44,446 bases of DNA from Streptococcus sp. HMSC034E03 (GCF_001811505.1 NZ_KV804952.1:1-44446), one strand, 5' to 3'; positions 1-9,160 are shown, numbered from the stretch's first letter. Notes: generated by a model from the letters alone, not told the origin. Translations and numbers: made by a program.

Positions 1-192
1 ACAAGTGCATCGACCTCAGCGTCAGAGTCAGCAAGCACAAGCGCATCGACCTCAGCATCTGAATCAGCAAGCACAAGCGCATCAACATCAGCGTCTGAAT
101 CAGCGTCAACAAGTGCATCGACATCAGCATCTGAGTCAGCAAGCACAAGCGCATCAACATCAGCATCTGAGTCAGCAAGCACAAGCGCGTCC
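1..192 (+). repeat. 36-bp coding tandem repeat of the SRRP stalk
   Basis: Five consecutive 36-bp units (1-180) plus a partial one. All encode the same 12 residues but differ at synonymous third positions (agt/agc, tcg/tca, gcg/gca, gaa/gag). Confidence 0.9.
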
Positions 193-369
193 ATGATTCA
201 TTCGACTTCAACTAGTCAATCTGCTCAAACTAATACAACTAAGACTCGTAAGCAACTTCCAAATACTGGAACAACGGCTTCAGCTACAAATGCTCTCCTT
301 GGAGTTGTAGCAGGTCTAACAGGATTAGGTTTAGTAGCTAAACGTCGTAAACGTGATGATGAAGAATAA
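1..369 (+). CDS. Serine-rich repeat adhesin (SRRP; PsrP/Fap1/GspB type), 3' end only
   Basis: Partial gene, open at the left window edge and read in frame 1. Codons 1-60 are five exact 12-residue units of the pattern TSASTSASESAS, the low-complexity glycosylated stalk of streptococcal serine-rich repeat proteins. The repeat ends near residue 64 and is followed by a short linker, an LPNTG sortase A motif (256-270), a hydrophobic stretch and the basic tail KRRKR before the stop, which is a complete cell-wall sorting signal. The protein would be O-glycosylated on Ser/Thr in the cytoplasm, exported by SecA2/SecY2 and anchored to peptidoglycan. The glycosyltransferases and accessory Sec genes downstream fit this client role. 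The N-terminal binding region and signal peptide are outside the window, so the ligand cannot be inferred. Confidence 0.95.
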   Translation, partial: TSASTSASESASTSASTSASESASTSASTSASESASTSASTSASESASTSASTSASESASTSASMIHSTSTSQSAQTNTTKTRKQLPNTGTTASATNALLGVVAGLTGLGLVAKRRKRDDEE

Positions 370-405
370 ATCTTCTAACGATTCTATTAGTTGATTAATT
401 CGATC

Positions 406-439
406 AAAAAACCTGAAAGATATAACTTTCAGGTTTTTT
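406..439 (+). terminator. Rho-independent terminator of the SRRP gene
   Basis: Perfect inverted repeat: AACCTGAAAG pairs with CTTTCAGGTT across a 6-nt loop, with A-runs on the left and a T-run on the right, 37 nt after the SRRP stop. The A/T flanks would let it act in both directions. It separates the adhesin transcript from the glycosyltransferase genes. Confidence 0.85.
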
Positions 440-535
440 AGTTTTAAAATAGGCTCTTGCCAGTTTGTCAAGCGACGTCTAGCGCCCAAGAGCCCTACGA
501 CTTTACAAGACACCTCTACTTTAACATAAAGAAAA

Positions 536-576
536 AGTAGTGAGTACTCTCTCCCGTCGGAGATTTTCTCACTACT
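536..576. repeat. Inverted repeat AGTAGTGAG / CTCACTACT
   Basis: A perfect 9-bp inverted repeat with a 23-nt centre, just left of the IS1167-like element. I do not recognise it as BOX, RUP or SPRITE. It may be a terminator relic or part of older insertion debris. Confidence 0.4.
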
Positions 577-581
577 AATCT

Positions 582-1177
582 TAGTATGTTTGTCAACTGT
601 AGTGGGTTGAATAAAAAGCTAACATCTGGAGAGGACAATCGTTGTCCTCTCCATTTTTATATTCAGAGCGATGAAAATTCGTTTCTTAAAGTTGTCAAAG
701 TTTCTAAAACCAAAGGCATTTCGTTTGATAAGTTTGATGAGATTATTGGTCGCTTCCAATTTTGCGTTGGAATAGGGTAATTGAAGGGCGTTGACTATTT
801 TCTCTTTGTCCTTGAGAAATGTCTTAAAGACAGTCTGAAAGACAGTCTGAAAAATAGGATGATCCTGCTTTAGATTGTCCTCAATAAGTCCGAAAAAATT
901 GTCTGGTTCCTTATTCTGAAAGTGAAAAAGTAAGAGCTGATAGACATTGTAGTGGTGTTTCAAGTCTTCTGAATAGCTCAAAAGCTTGTCTAGAATCTTG
1001 ATGTTTGGGTCTTTAATATCAAGGAGTTTTGTGATAAAATGTAATTGTTCCATATGGATCTTTCTAATGAGTTGTTTTGTTGCTTTTCATTATAGATCTT
1101 ATGGGACTTTTTTTCTACACAAAAATAGGCTCCATAAGATCCATAGGGGATTTACCCACTACAGAAATTATAGAGCC
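582..1177 (-). mobile_element. MITE-like, internally deleted IS1167 (ISL3 family) derivative
   Basis: A short element of about 0.6 kb with related inward-facing ends: CTGTAGTGGGTTGA at 597-610 on the plus strand, and CTGTAGTGGGTAAA near the right end on the minus strand, where the outer end reads GGCTCTATAATTT. ACTAAT lies directly outside both ends (574-579 and 1178-1183), possibly the remnant of an 8-bp target duplication. The single ORF inside joins the start of an IS1167-type transposase to its C-terminal third. With both ends kept and the catalytic core lost, this would be a non-autonomous element, movable only in trans. Confidence 0.65.
619..1053 (-). pseudogene. IS1167-type transposase with large internal deletion
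   Basis: 144 codons. The first ~18 residues (MEQLHFITKLLDIKDPNI) match the N-terminus of IS1167 transposase as I remember it, and the remainder matches only its C-terminal third, including the conserved end motif KLEATNNLIKLIKRNAFGF that holds the catalytic Glu of the ISL3 DDE domain. The zinc-binding N-terminal part and both catalytic Asp residues are missing, so it cannot be active. The reading frame survives the deletion. It also carries a 12-bp tandem duplication (829-840 and 841-852) giving QTVFQTVF. Full-length relatives are about 420-435 residues. Confidence 0.7.
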
Positions 1178-1394
1178 ACTAATTGAACTTTTGTCTATTC
1201 GTAAAGCAATTGAAATTCAATATTCTTTGCCAGAGTTAGAAAAAATAAGGTTCTTAGGGTTATCTCACTTTATGAAAGTGCATAAAAATGGTATAATATA
1301 TAGTAGAGTTTTTCATTTTAAAATGATTGTATTGTTTAGAATATTTATTGATTTTTATGATATAAGAAAAATCTCAAGAGAATTAGGTTATTAA
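1178..1394 (+). pseudogene. Unrecognised gene tail cut by the IS1167-like element
   Basis: An open frame of about 70 codons runs from the right end of the insertion to a stop at 1392-1394. It has no start of its own; the only in-frame ATG (1077) lies inside the insertion element. The C-terminal part is basic and hydrophobic (SRVFHFKMIVLFRIFIDFYDI). Its position between an SRRP gene and glycosyltransferases suggests the tail of a lost glycosyltransferase, but I cannot assign a family and it may be spurious. Confidence 0.3.
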
Positions 1395-1756
1395 ATGTTA
1401 GTTGAAATAAAGCAATAGCAATAATGTTTATGGTTAAAAAGTGATATAAAGTGATAATCGAGATATAAAGGATTTATGATAGAAATCTGTTTCAATTACT
1501 TAGAGATTATCGTCATAAGGAAGTTCTATAACTACTTCTTTAAGTTGATATGTGTTGTTTCCACGATATGAAAAACGATGGCAGTTAGTTTCAGTTTATA
1601 TTGCGGTTGAAAATTAAATGTATGTAATAACTATCTATGTATAAAGTAACTTCTATAATATCCAATATAAATTGGGTGGCAGAAGTTGTCTTTTTCATTG
1701 TCTTTATCATAAAAAAAGTATGAGAGATATGAAAAAAAAATTAGGAGTGGGATTGT
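1395..1756. other. AT-rich intergenic region before the glycosyltransferase cluster
   Basis: I see no gene. An ACTTCT/AGAAGT pair (about 1650-1685) could form a long weak hairpin followed by TTTTTC. No convincing promoter for the downstream gene is visible. The AGGAG ribosome binding site of that gene is at about 1743. Confidence 0.5.
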
Positions 1757-3853
1757 ATGGGAAAGGAATTAATTAGTGTCATTGTTCCAGTTTATAATGC
1801 TGAAAAATACTTACAGAAATGTTTAGATAGTATTTTGGAACAAACATATCAAAATTTGGAAATTATCATTATAAATGATGGTTCTACAGATAACTCGGGA
1901 CAAATCTGTCAGGAATATGAAAAACAGGATGATCGTATCATCTATATAGAAAAAGAAAACAGTGGTGTATCTGATACGCGAAATGCTGGTCTGGATCGAA
2001 TGACAGGAACGTATGTTACCTTTGTTGATTCCGATGATTGGGTAGAACCAAACTATATTAAGTTTTTATATGAGAAAGTGATAGAATATCAAGCAGATAT
2101 TGTAGTTGGAAATTATACTAGTTTTAATGAGTCTAATTCAGTTTTTTATTTCCACATCTCTACTGACTATTATGAAAAAGTATATGATAATAAGTCTATA
2201 ATACCTTGTTTATACGACTCTAAAGAATTGTTAAAGTCTGCTTTGATTGTACCCTGGGGGAAAATTTATAAAAAAGAAATAATAGCGAATTTGCGTTTTC
2301 CAATTAATAGAATTGGAGAAGATGCATTATTTAATTTGAAGGCCTTATTAGATTCTGAAAAAGTTGTTTATGTTAATAAATCAGCCTATATATAGAGAGT
2401 GCGTGAGGGAAGTTTGTCCAATACTTGGACAGATGAATGGATTAGAGATGCCATTTATATAATTGAAGAGAGATTATCTTTATTAGCAACGTTAGGATAT
2501 CCACTTTCGGAGCATAGGCGAGCATACAAAATGAGTTTGGATTATATCAGTTCTGAAGCTTACAATAGAGGTTTAGCTAATTCTCACGAATTAAACTACA
2601 TAAAAGAGAAAAAGATGTTATTGGATAGACTTCTTCCTCAGAGTAAAGAAGACAAAAAAGCCGTCGTACTGGCAGCTGATTTTTCGAATCTCGATCAGGT
2701 TGTGACAACCATAAAATCTATTTGCTACCATAATCGTTCAGTTCGTTTTTATATTATCAATAGGGATTTTCCAAAAGAGTGGTTCATACAATTGAATGGT
2801 CGATTAAGGGACTTTGATTCGGAAATTATCAATTGTCGAGTAACATCTGATCAAATATCACGTTTTAAAACAGATATTAGTTATGTAGCCTCTCTGTGTT
2901 ATTTTATACCTGATTTTGTAAAAGAAGATAAGGCACTTTATTTGGACTGTGACTTGGTTGTTACGAAAAATCTAGATGATTTATTTGCGACTGACTTACA
3001 AGGTTATCCATTAGCTGCGGTGCGTGATTATGGCCGAAAAGTGTACTATGATCAAGAAATGTTTAATACAGGTGTATTGCTAATCAACAATCGTGTTTGG
3101 AAGCAAGAAAGTATGAATCAACGATTAATTGATTTAACTGATGATCTGCATGATAAGGTGGACATGGTTGATCAACTTATGCTGAATAAGCTTTTTGAAA
3201 ATAAGTGGCTAGAGTTAGATTTTGATAATAATTATATTGTGAGTCATAAGCAGTTTACAGATTATAAACTACCAAAATCTCAAGACTATCCTGGAATTAT
3301 TCATTATCCTTCGAATAGAAAACCGTGGGATAATTTGGGGATTCAAGCTTATCGCAATGTTTGGTGGTATTATCATAATCTTGAGTGGACAGAATTAGGC
3401 CAAAATTACTATTTACATACGCTTAAAAAGGCTCATATCTATCCTCAAAAACTACCTGTTACTTGTTTAATTTATACTTTTTCGGATCGTATTGAGAAAT
3501 TAGATTCCCTAGTTCAAGCTTTACCGGAAATTCAATTTATAATTGTAGCCAGCGTCAAAGTTAGTGATCAATTGACTAAGAGGATAGTTAATCCCAATGT
3601 GACTATTTTGTCTGAATTTAATGATTTATCAGAGCTTGAGCAAGAATTAATTGAGATAAGTCAAAATCTTTTAGATATTAATCACGGCGAAAAAAATGTA
3701 GAAATACTGGAGCAGTTTGCTAAATTAGGGAAGCCTATTCTTGCCTTTGAAAATACAAAATATTGTGAAGTTGGACAGATAATCTATAAAGTAGAACAAG
3801 TTCAAGAAATGATTAATAAAATAAGAGAAGTGGAAGATAAACATGGATTTTAA
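1757..3853 (+). pseudogene. GT2-GT8 fusion glycosyltransferase split by an in-frame amber codon
   Basis: One reading frame holds two ORFs (1757-2395 and 2399-3853) separated only by TAG at 2393-2395. The first part is a GT2 domain: SVIVPVYNAEKYL start, NDGSTDNSG, and the FVDSDDW metal/nucleotide motif. The text across the stop reads YI-stop-RVREGSLSN, where GT2 enzymes usually have an aromatic residue, so TAT to TAG is the likely lesion. The second ORF (GTG start at 2399, no clear ribosome binding site) finishes GT2, then has a GT8 domain (its residues 87-330, DCD motif at 183-185) and a GtfB-C-like module (353-480). The GT8 helix motif usually read as RYF is CYF here (CGT to TGT), removing a conserved Arg. 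It would add sugars to the SRRP glycan if functional. Suppression or reinitiation at GTG 4 nt later could still give two products. Confidence 0.75.
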
Positions 3854-4721
3854 AGATTCTGTAAAGTTATTAGGAGATTTTCATCATATAGAGATTTCTC
3901 CTACTAGTAGCATTGAACTAGGAACAGATGTTACATTTCGCTCATTTGTAAGTCTAGAAGTGTCTAATAATGCTAAGCTGATACTAGGAAATAGAGTTTT
4001 CTTTAACGATCATTGTACGATTCGTTGTGGTAAAGAGATTGAAATTGGTAAGGATACGATGTTTGGTGATGGTGTGAGAATTTTTGATCACAATCATAAA
4101 TACTCTAATTACCATATTGAAAAAATTCAGTTTAAAACAGATAAGATAACTATAGGAAAAAATTGTTGGATTGGAACTAATGTTGTCATTTTAAAAGGTG
4201 TGACCATTGGAGATAATGTTATTATTGGGGCAAATGCTTTGATTTATAAAGATATACCAGCTAATTCTATCGTTACTTCTCAAGAGGATTTAAAAATCAT
4301 TCCTAGAAAACAGCATCAGTTTCACGCCTTTACTTTAACAGCATCAGATACTTTAGAACATTTAGACTATCTTGTACAAGAACTTCCTGAAGTTGCATTT
4401 CATATAGCTGCTAAAACAAATATCTCAGACTATCTAGAAAGCTTTAATCATTACGAGAATGTGAATATTTATACTAATGTGCATCATGATGATATTCTCG
4501 AAGATTTATTAAATAGAGCAGATATTTACTTAGATATCAATCATTGGGGAGAGGTTGATAATATTGTAGGTCGTGCTTTAGAGATAGGAAAACCGGTATT
4601 TTCTTTTGAAACAGTTGTCCATAGAAGAGATAAAAACGTTCGAGTTTTTAGTTTAGAGGATAAAGAGAGTATGATTAATAGCATTCGTCATCAACTAGCG
4701 AATGATGAAAATGGAGATTAG
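3843..4721 (+). CDS. Hexapeptide-repeat acyltransferase fused to a GtfB-C-like module
   Basis: 292 residues. Residues ~20-145 form a left-handed beta-helix acyltransferase: repeated [LIV]-G-x-x hexads (ELGTDV, EIGKDTMFGDG, TIGKNCWIGTNVVILKG, TIGDNVIIGA) and the catalytic-type loop FDHNHKY (His83/His85), as in NodL/WbbJ-type O-acetyltransferases. Residues ~160-284 carry the same module found at the C-termini of the neighbouring GT8 enzymes and of GtfB (LPEVAFHIAAKT, DIYLDIN, GKPVFSFE). The start overlaps the upstream gene by 11 nt, indicating translational coupling. The context suggests O-acetylation of a sugar on the SRRP glycan; acyl donor and acceptor are not determinable. Pairing an acyltransferase with this module suggests that the module handles substrate recognition or complex assembly, not chemistry. 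Confidence 0.85.
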   Translation: MDFKDSVKLLGDFHHIEISPTSSIELGTDVTFRSFVSLEVSNNAKLILGNRVFFNDHCTIRCGKEIEIGKDTMFGDGVRIFDHNHKYSNYHIEKIQFKTDKITIGKNCWIGTNVVILKGVTIGDNVIIGANALIYKDIPANSIVTSQEDLKIIPRKQHQFHAFTLTASDTLEHLDYLVQELPEVAFHIAAKTNISDYLESFNHYENVNIYTNVHHDDILEDLLNRADIYLDINHWGEVDNIVGRALEIGKPVFSFETVVHRRDKNVRVFSLEDKESMINSIRHQLANDENGD

Positions 4722-4724
4722 ATA

Positions 4725-7700
4725 ATGGGGCTTGATATTTTGGAAGAAAGAAGGGCAGTTGTTCTTGCAGGAGATAAGAATTACCTTATCCCGATACTTA
4801 CAACAATAAAATCTATTCTATATTATAATCAAAATGTTAAAATTTATATTCTCCATCAAAATATTCCTAGTGACTGGTTCAATGATCTCAAGATACAAGT
4901 GGAGAAATTGGGAAGTGTTGTAGAAGACATTCGTATAGATGAAGAGATTGATTCTGAGTGGAAAACCCAGGAACATATTTCAGCGATTACGTATGCTCGC
5001 TATTTCATTCCTCATTATATTGAAGAGGAGAGAGTACTCTATCTGGATAGTGATTTGATTATTAATGGTAGTCTTGATTTACTCTTTAATATTGATTTGG
5101 GTGATAAGTATCTTGCTGCTGTTCGAGATGTAGATGGTGTTGGTTTCAACGCAGGAATGTTATTGATTGATAATTCTAAATGGAGACAATATGATATCAC
5201 TACTAAATTAATAAATAAGACAATTGATTACGTATCTTCACCTGATTTTGCAACCAATGATAGATTTAATGGTGATCAGACTATATTAAATTTGATGTTT
5301 GAAAATCATTGGCTAGAGTTGGATAAGCATTTTAATCTTCAAGTTGGTCATGATGTCATTGCATTCTATAGCCATTGGGATTCACATTTTGAATTGGATA
5401 AAGAACCTTTGGTCATCCATTATACGACCTATCGAAAACCATGGTCCACTCTGATGGGCTATCGTTATCGGGATTTATGGTGGGCATTTCGGGATGTTAG
5501 TTATGAACAGATTGCTGACCATTATGCTGGACGTTTTGCCATCAAGAGAGTTTATGACCTTCACAATGTCAATCTATTTACATTTACAGATTCGCAGGAT
5601 TTTCTGTATATTGAAGAACTAGCCCAAGCTCTACCTGATGTTGGATTCCATATTGGAGCTTATACAGATATGGGTTCCATTTTAATGGCTTTGGACAAAT
5701 ATCCTAATGTTTACTTATATCCCAGCATGGTTGGGGCAGTGATTGATGAAATGATTGAGAAGACAGACGCCTATCTGGATATTCATAAAGGGAGTCCAAT
5801 GGACGTTATCGTCAGTCGCTATACCAGTGCAGGTAGACCAGTACTGACCTTTGATACGACCAACAAAAATCAATTGGAACAAATAGTCGTTTCCTCTCAA
5901 TCTCCACAGTTAATGATAGAAGCAATTAAAGAGTTAAAGAAAGAAAAAATGGACATGAAGGCAATTGTACTAGGAGCCAACTACCAATACGCAGATAAGG
6001 TATTAACGACAATCAAATCAATCTGCTGTCATAATCGAGGGCTACGTTTTTATCTGATTAACAGCGATTTTCCGACAGAATGGTTCTATAATCTCAATCG
6101 TAAATTAAAGAAGCTAGACTGTGAAATCGTCAATGCCCGTGTCAATAGTTCTCATATCAGCCAATATAAGACCAACATTCACTATGCAACATTTTTACGT
6201 TATTTTATTTCGGATTTTGTTGAGGAAGATAAGGTCTTATATCTGGACTGTGACTTGGTTGTTACAAGAGACTTAAGTCCTCTATTTGATGTTGAATTAG
6301 GAGACTATCCTTTGGCAGCAGTCAAGGATCTGGGGGCTCAAGTATATTTTAATGAGCATAGCTTCAACGCAGGTGTCTTACTTATCAATAATCGCCTTTG
6401 GAAGCAAGAAGAAGTTCGTAAAAAACTGATTGAAATGACTAATGAGTTGCATGACAAGGTTGCTCAAGATGATCAAAGTATCTTGAATATCTTATTTAAA
6501 GACCGTTGGTTAGCTTTAGACTTTAAATATAACTGTATTACCTTGCACACACATTTTTCAGATTATCGACCAGAACCTGGGACTTATCCACCGATTATTC
6601 ATTATTTGACAGAGAGAAAACCATGGGGATTGTATGAACGCTCCATCTATCGAGATGTTTGGTGGTATTATAACGCTCAAGAGTGGTCGGATATGAGTCA
6701 GATGACGCCTTGTCTGACAAAAGATCAGGTGAGTCAATATACAGGGGTTCAACATTCGGCTCTAGTCTATACCTTCTCAAGCGACTTGAGAAATATGGGC
6801 TACTTGATTGAACATCTACCAGATGTCAAGTTTTATGTGGCGGCTCCCGTTATGGTGGCTGATAGTATTACAGCTTTACTGGCTTACCCAAATGTCTCTG
6901 TCTTAGCGGATATTGCCGGACAACCAGCTTTGATTGATAGTTTGGTTGAACGATGTGATATCTTACTGGATATCAATGCAGATATCGAAGTTGATGGGAT
7001 CATTGGGAGTTTTCGACAAGCTGGAAAACCAGTATTTGCTTTTGAAAGTGTAGCCCATGGTGAACAAGGTCAGTTTCTTTATGACCAAGAACATCCTGAG
7101 GAGATGGTTCTAGCTATTGAAAACTATTGCCAAAATGGAGAGCTACCTGTAAAAAAGCTGCAATCCTACCCAAAGGTACTGGATATCCAGCAGAGTCTTG
7201 ATTATATACTGGAGCACCATTCTTCTGTCATTCGTTATGGAGATGGGGAAATGGATATTATGATGGGGCATGGGATTCCTTATCAAGACTACGATGAGAC
7301 ATTGGCAGAACAGCTTAGAAGTATGATCCAACTAGAAAGCTCTCCAGAATTGCTGGTTTGTCTTTCTGATGTTTTTGAAGGTTTGGAACGCTACAATCCT
7401 GAAGCAGTCGATTTTTGGCAAAAACATTTAGAGCATTATAAAGAAGCTTATCATAGATTTTGTACAGCAAGTTTCTATGGTTCTACTTTTATATCTCGTC
7501 CTTATATGGACCTCAAAGATAAGTCTGCTTCGGTAACCCACTTTGAAAAATTAAAGAAACTTTGGGATAAACGAGATATCTTGATCGTCGAAGGTGAAAA
7601 TTCACGTTCAGGAGTTGGTAATGACCTTTTTGACAATGCTCAGTCAGTTGAGCGGATTATCTGCCCTTCTAGAAATGCCTACAGTAAGGTTAAGGATATT

Positions 7701-7967
7701 CAAGAAGCGATTGAAAAGCATGCGGCTGGTAAATTAGTATTCTTGATGCTTGGACCTACAGCCAAGGTTTTAGCGTATCACTTAAGCAAAAAAGGCATAC
7801 AAGCGATTGATTTAGGTCATATTGATTCCGAATATGAGTGGTTTAAGATGGGAGCAACTTCAAAAGTGAAATTCTCACACAAGCATACCGCAGAGCATAA
7901 TTTTGATCAAGAAATTCAGCTAGTTGCCGATGCGGCTTATGATGCATCTATCATCGTGAAGCTATAG
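4725..7967 (+). CDS. Trifunctional glycosyltransferase: GT8 - GT8 - GT-D (DUF1792)
   Basis: 1080 residues with five modules: GT8 (10-258; metal motif DSD 108-110), GtfB-C-like module (281-405), second GT8 (411-655; DCD 508-510; FNAGVLLIN), second GtfB-C-like module (678-802), and a DUF1792 GT-D fold domain (~820-1060). The GT-D domain shows RYGDGE (837-842), matching the DxE metal/sugar-nucleotide motif of S. parasanguinis dGT1 and pneumococcal GlyD, which extend Fap1/PsrP glycans with glucose or galactose. Both GT8 domains keep the conserved ARYF/LRYF Arg and metal motifs, so all three sites look intact. It starts 3 nt after the acyltransferase stop, with GGAG 8 nt upstream. I infer that it adds up to three consecutive sugars; donors cannot be read from sequence. 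Confidence 0.9.
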   Translation: MGLDILEERRAVVLAGDKNYLIPILTTIKSILYYNQNVKIYILHQNIPSDWFNDLKIQVEKLGSVVEDIRIDEEIDSEWKTQEHISAITYARYFIPHYIEEERVLYLDSDLIINGSLDLLFNIDLGDKYLAAVRDVDGVGFNAGMLLIDNSKWRQYDITTKLINKTIDYVSSPDFATNDRFNGDQTILNLMFENHWLELDKHFNLQVGHDVIAFYSHWDSHFELDKEPLVIHYTTYRKPWSTLMGYRYRDLWWAFRDVSYEQIADHYAGRFAIKRVYDLHNVNLFTFTDSQDFLYIEELAQALPDVGFHIGAYTDMGSILMALDKYPNVYLYPSMVGAVIDEMIEKTDAYLDIHKGSPMDVIVSRYTSAGRPVLTFDTTNKNQLEQIVVSSQSPQLMIEAIKELKKEKMDMKAIVLGANYQYADKVLTTIKSICCHNRGLRFYLINSDFPTEWFYNLNRKLKKLDCEIVNARVNSSHISQYKTNIHYATFLRYFISDFVEEDKVLYLDCDLVVTRDLSPLFDVELGDYPLAAVKDLGAQVYFNEHSFNAGVLLINNRLWKQEEVRKKLIEMTNELHDKVAQDDQSILNILFKDRWLALDFKYNCITLHTHFSDYRPEPGTYPPIIHYLTERKPWGLYERSIYRDVWWYYNAQEWSDMSQMTPCLTKDQVSQYTGVQHSALVYTFSSDLRNMGYLIEHLPDVKFYVAAPVMVADSITALLAYPNVSVLADIAGQPALIDSLVERCDILLDINADIEVDGIIGSFRQAGKPVFAFESVAHGEQGQFLYDQEHPEEMVLAIENYCQNGELPVKKLQSYPKVLDIQQSLDYILEHHSSVIRYGDGEMDIMMGHGIPYQDYDETLAEQLRSMIQLESSPELLVCLSDVFEGLERYNPEAVDFWQKHLEHYKEAYHRFCTASFYGSTFISRPYMDLKDKSASVTHFEKLKKLWDKRDILIVEGENSRSGVGNDLFDNAQSVERIICPSRNAYSKVKDIQEAIEKHAAGKLVFLMLGPTAKVLAYHLSKKGIQAIDLGHIDSEYEWFKMGATSKVKFSHKHTAEHNFDQEIQLVADAAYDASIIVKL

Positions 7968-7981
7968 TCAAGGAGTAGTGA

Positions 7982-9160
7982 ATGAATAAAAAAGTATTTG
8001 TGTTAGCTGGAGATTACGGTTATATTCGACAGATTGAAACAACATTAAAATCTATTTGCTATCATAATAGTGATGTCAAGATTTATATTTTTAATCAGGA
8101 TATTCCCCAAGAATGGTTTGTCTTCATCAGGGAAAAAATGGCATACCGAAATAGTGAGATAGTTGATATCAAGTTGTTTGAAGGTAATATGCGAAATTGG
8201 AGCCTACCACCTGTTGGGCAGCACATAAACTTTATGACCTTTGCTCGTTATTTTATTCCGAGTTTTGTTTCAGAAGATATTGTTTTATATTTAGATTGTG
8301 ACTTAGTAGTTACACGTGATTTGACAGATCTATTTTCTATTGATTTAACCAATAAACCTCTAGCTGCTGCAAAAATCATATATGGTTTAGAAGACAGATT
8401 TAATGCAGGAGTGTTACTGATCAATAATGCGTATTGGAAGGATAAGGGAATCCAGCAGGAACTCATTAACATTACTGAAAGAGAACATGAACACTTACTT
8501 GAAGCTGATCAAACAGTTCTCAATCTAGTGATGGGAGAAAATTATGTATTATTAGATGATACCTATAATTTTCAGATTGGATATGATCAGTTGGCTGATA
8601 GTCGGGGGCAATATTTTATTTTTGAATTGCCTTTGACTCCATTACCAGCGATTGTTCATTATTTGTCTGCCGATAAACCTTGGAATACTTATTCGGTAGG
8701 TCGCCTACGTGAAGTTTGGTGGAAATATAATCAACTAGAGTGGTCTCAAATAAATAGTCAAGAAGAACTTGTCGTGAAAAAAGCTAAATATCAAGCATTG
8801 ATCATTACAGGCAGTCAGCAATTAGAACAAATTGATTATCTGATTAAACATTTACCTGAGTATGATATTCATATTTTAACTTTTACGGATATGGGAGAAA
8901 TTCTCAGAAGTCTAGCCAGTTATGAGAATATTAAGTTGCATCCAACTGTTATGAGGTGGATGTGCAGGAAAATGATTGAAGAATGTGATGTTTATCTGGA
9001 TATCAATCATGAGTTTAAATTTCCTGATGTTTTAGAATGGGTGCAAGAAGCTAAGAAAACAATTTTAGCGTTTGATAATGTGGCCAATCCTTATCATGTA
9101 GATCAAGTATTTCCTCATGATAATCCTCAGGCTATGGTCGATTTTTTGAAGGAACTTTAA
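7982..9160 (+). CDS. GT8 glycosyltransferase with GtfB-C-like module
   Basis: 392 residues. GT8 domain (4-250): DYGYIRQIETTLKSI start, ARYFIPSF helix, YLDCDLVV with metal motif DCD 105-107, FNAGVLLINN and the acceptor-side HYLSADKPW. Residues 270-390 are the shared GtfB-C-like module (LPEYDIHILTFTDMGEIL, DVYLDIN, KTILAFDN). AAGGAG lies a few nt before the ATG, and the gene is 14 nt after the trifunctional enzyme, so it is probably co-transcribed. It is expected to transfer a sugar (Glc, Gal or GlcNAc type) to the growing SRRP glycan. The domain order is that of one half-unit of the upstream 1080-residue protein, consistent with duplication and fusion within the cluster. Confidence 0.9.
   Translation: MNKKVFVLAGDYGYIRQIETTLKSICYHNSDVKIYIFNQDIPQEWFVFIREKMAYRNSEIVDIKLFEGNMRNWSLPPVGQHINFMTFARYFIPSFVSEDIVLYLDCDLVVTRDLTDLFSIDLTNKPLAAAKIIYGLEDRFNAGVLLINNAYWKDKGIQQELINITEREHEHLLEADQTVLNLVMGENYVLLDDTYNFQIGYDQLADSRGQYFIFELPLTPLPAIVHYLSADKPWNTYSVGRLREVWWKYNQLEWSQINSQEELVVKKAKYQALIITGSQQLEQIDYLIKHLPEYDIHILTFTDMGEILRSLASYENIKLHPTVMRWMCRKMIEECDVYLDINHEFKFPDVLEWVQEAKKTILAFDNVANPYHVDQVFPHDNPQAMVDFLKEL

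Noticed and set aside
1-192. Regularly repeated DNA resembling a CRISPR array
   Set aside because: The 36-bp units are contiguous coding repeats without spacers.
5-196. ORF of Gln/His-rich protein on the plus strand
   Set aside because: Out-of-frame reading of the SRRP repeat; frame 1 gives the Ser-rich stalk, LPNTG and sorting tail.
628-652. Perfect 11-bp hairpin considered as a terminator
   Set aside because: It lies inside the last codons of the IS1167-like ORF and near the element end, with only a weak T-stretch; it is part of the IS.
586-780. Plus-strand ORF across the left end of the IS1167-like element
   Set aside because: Antisense to the transposase reading frame, with no family features.
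2393-2395. TAG as programmed readthrough or a recoded amino acid
   Set aside because: No downstream structure or context typical of recoding was seen; a point mutation, with possible reinitiation at the nearby GTG, is simpler.
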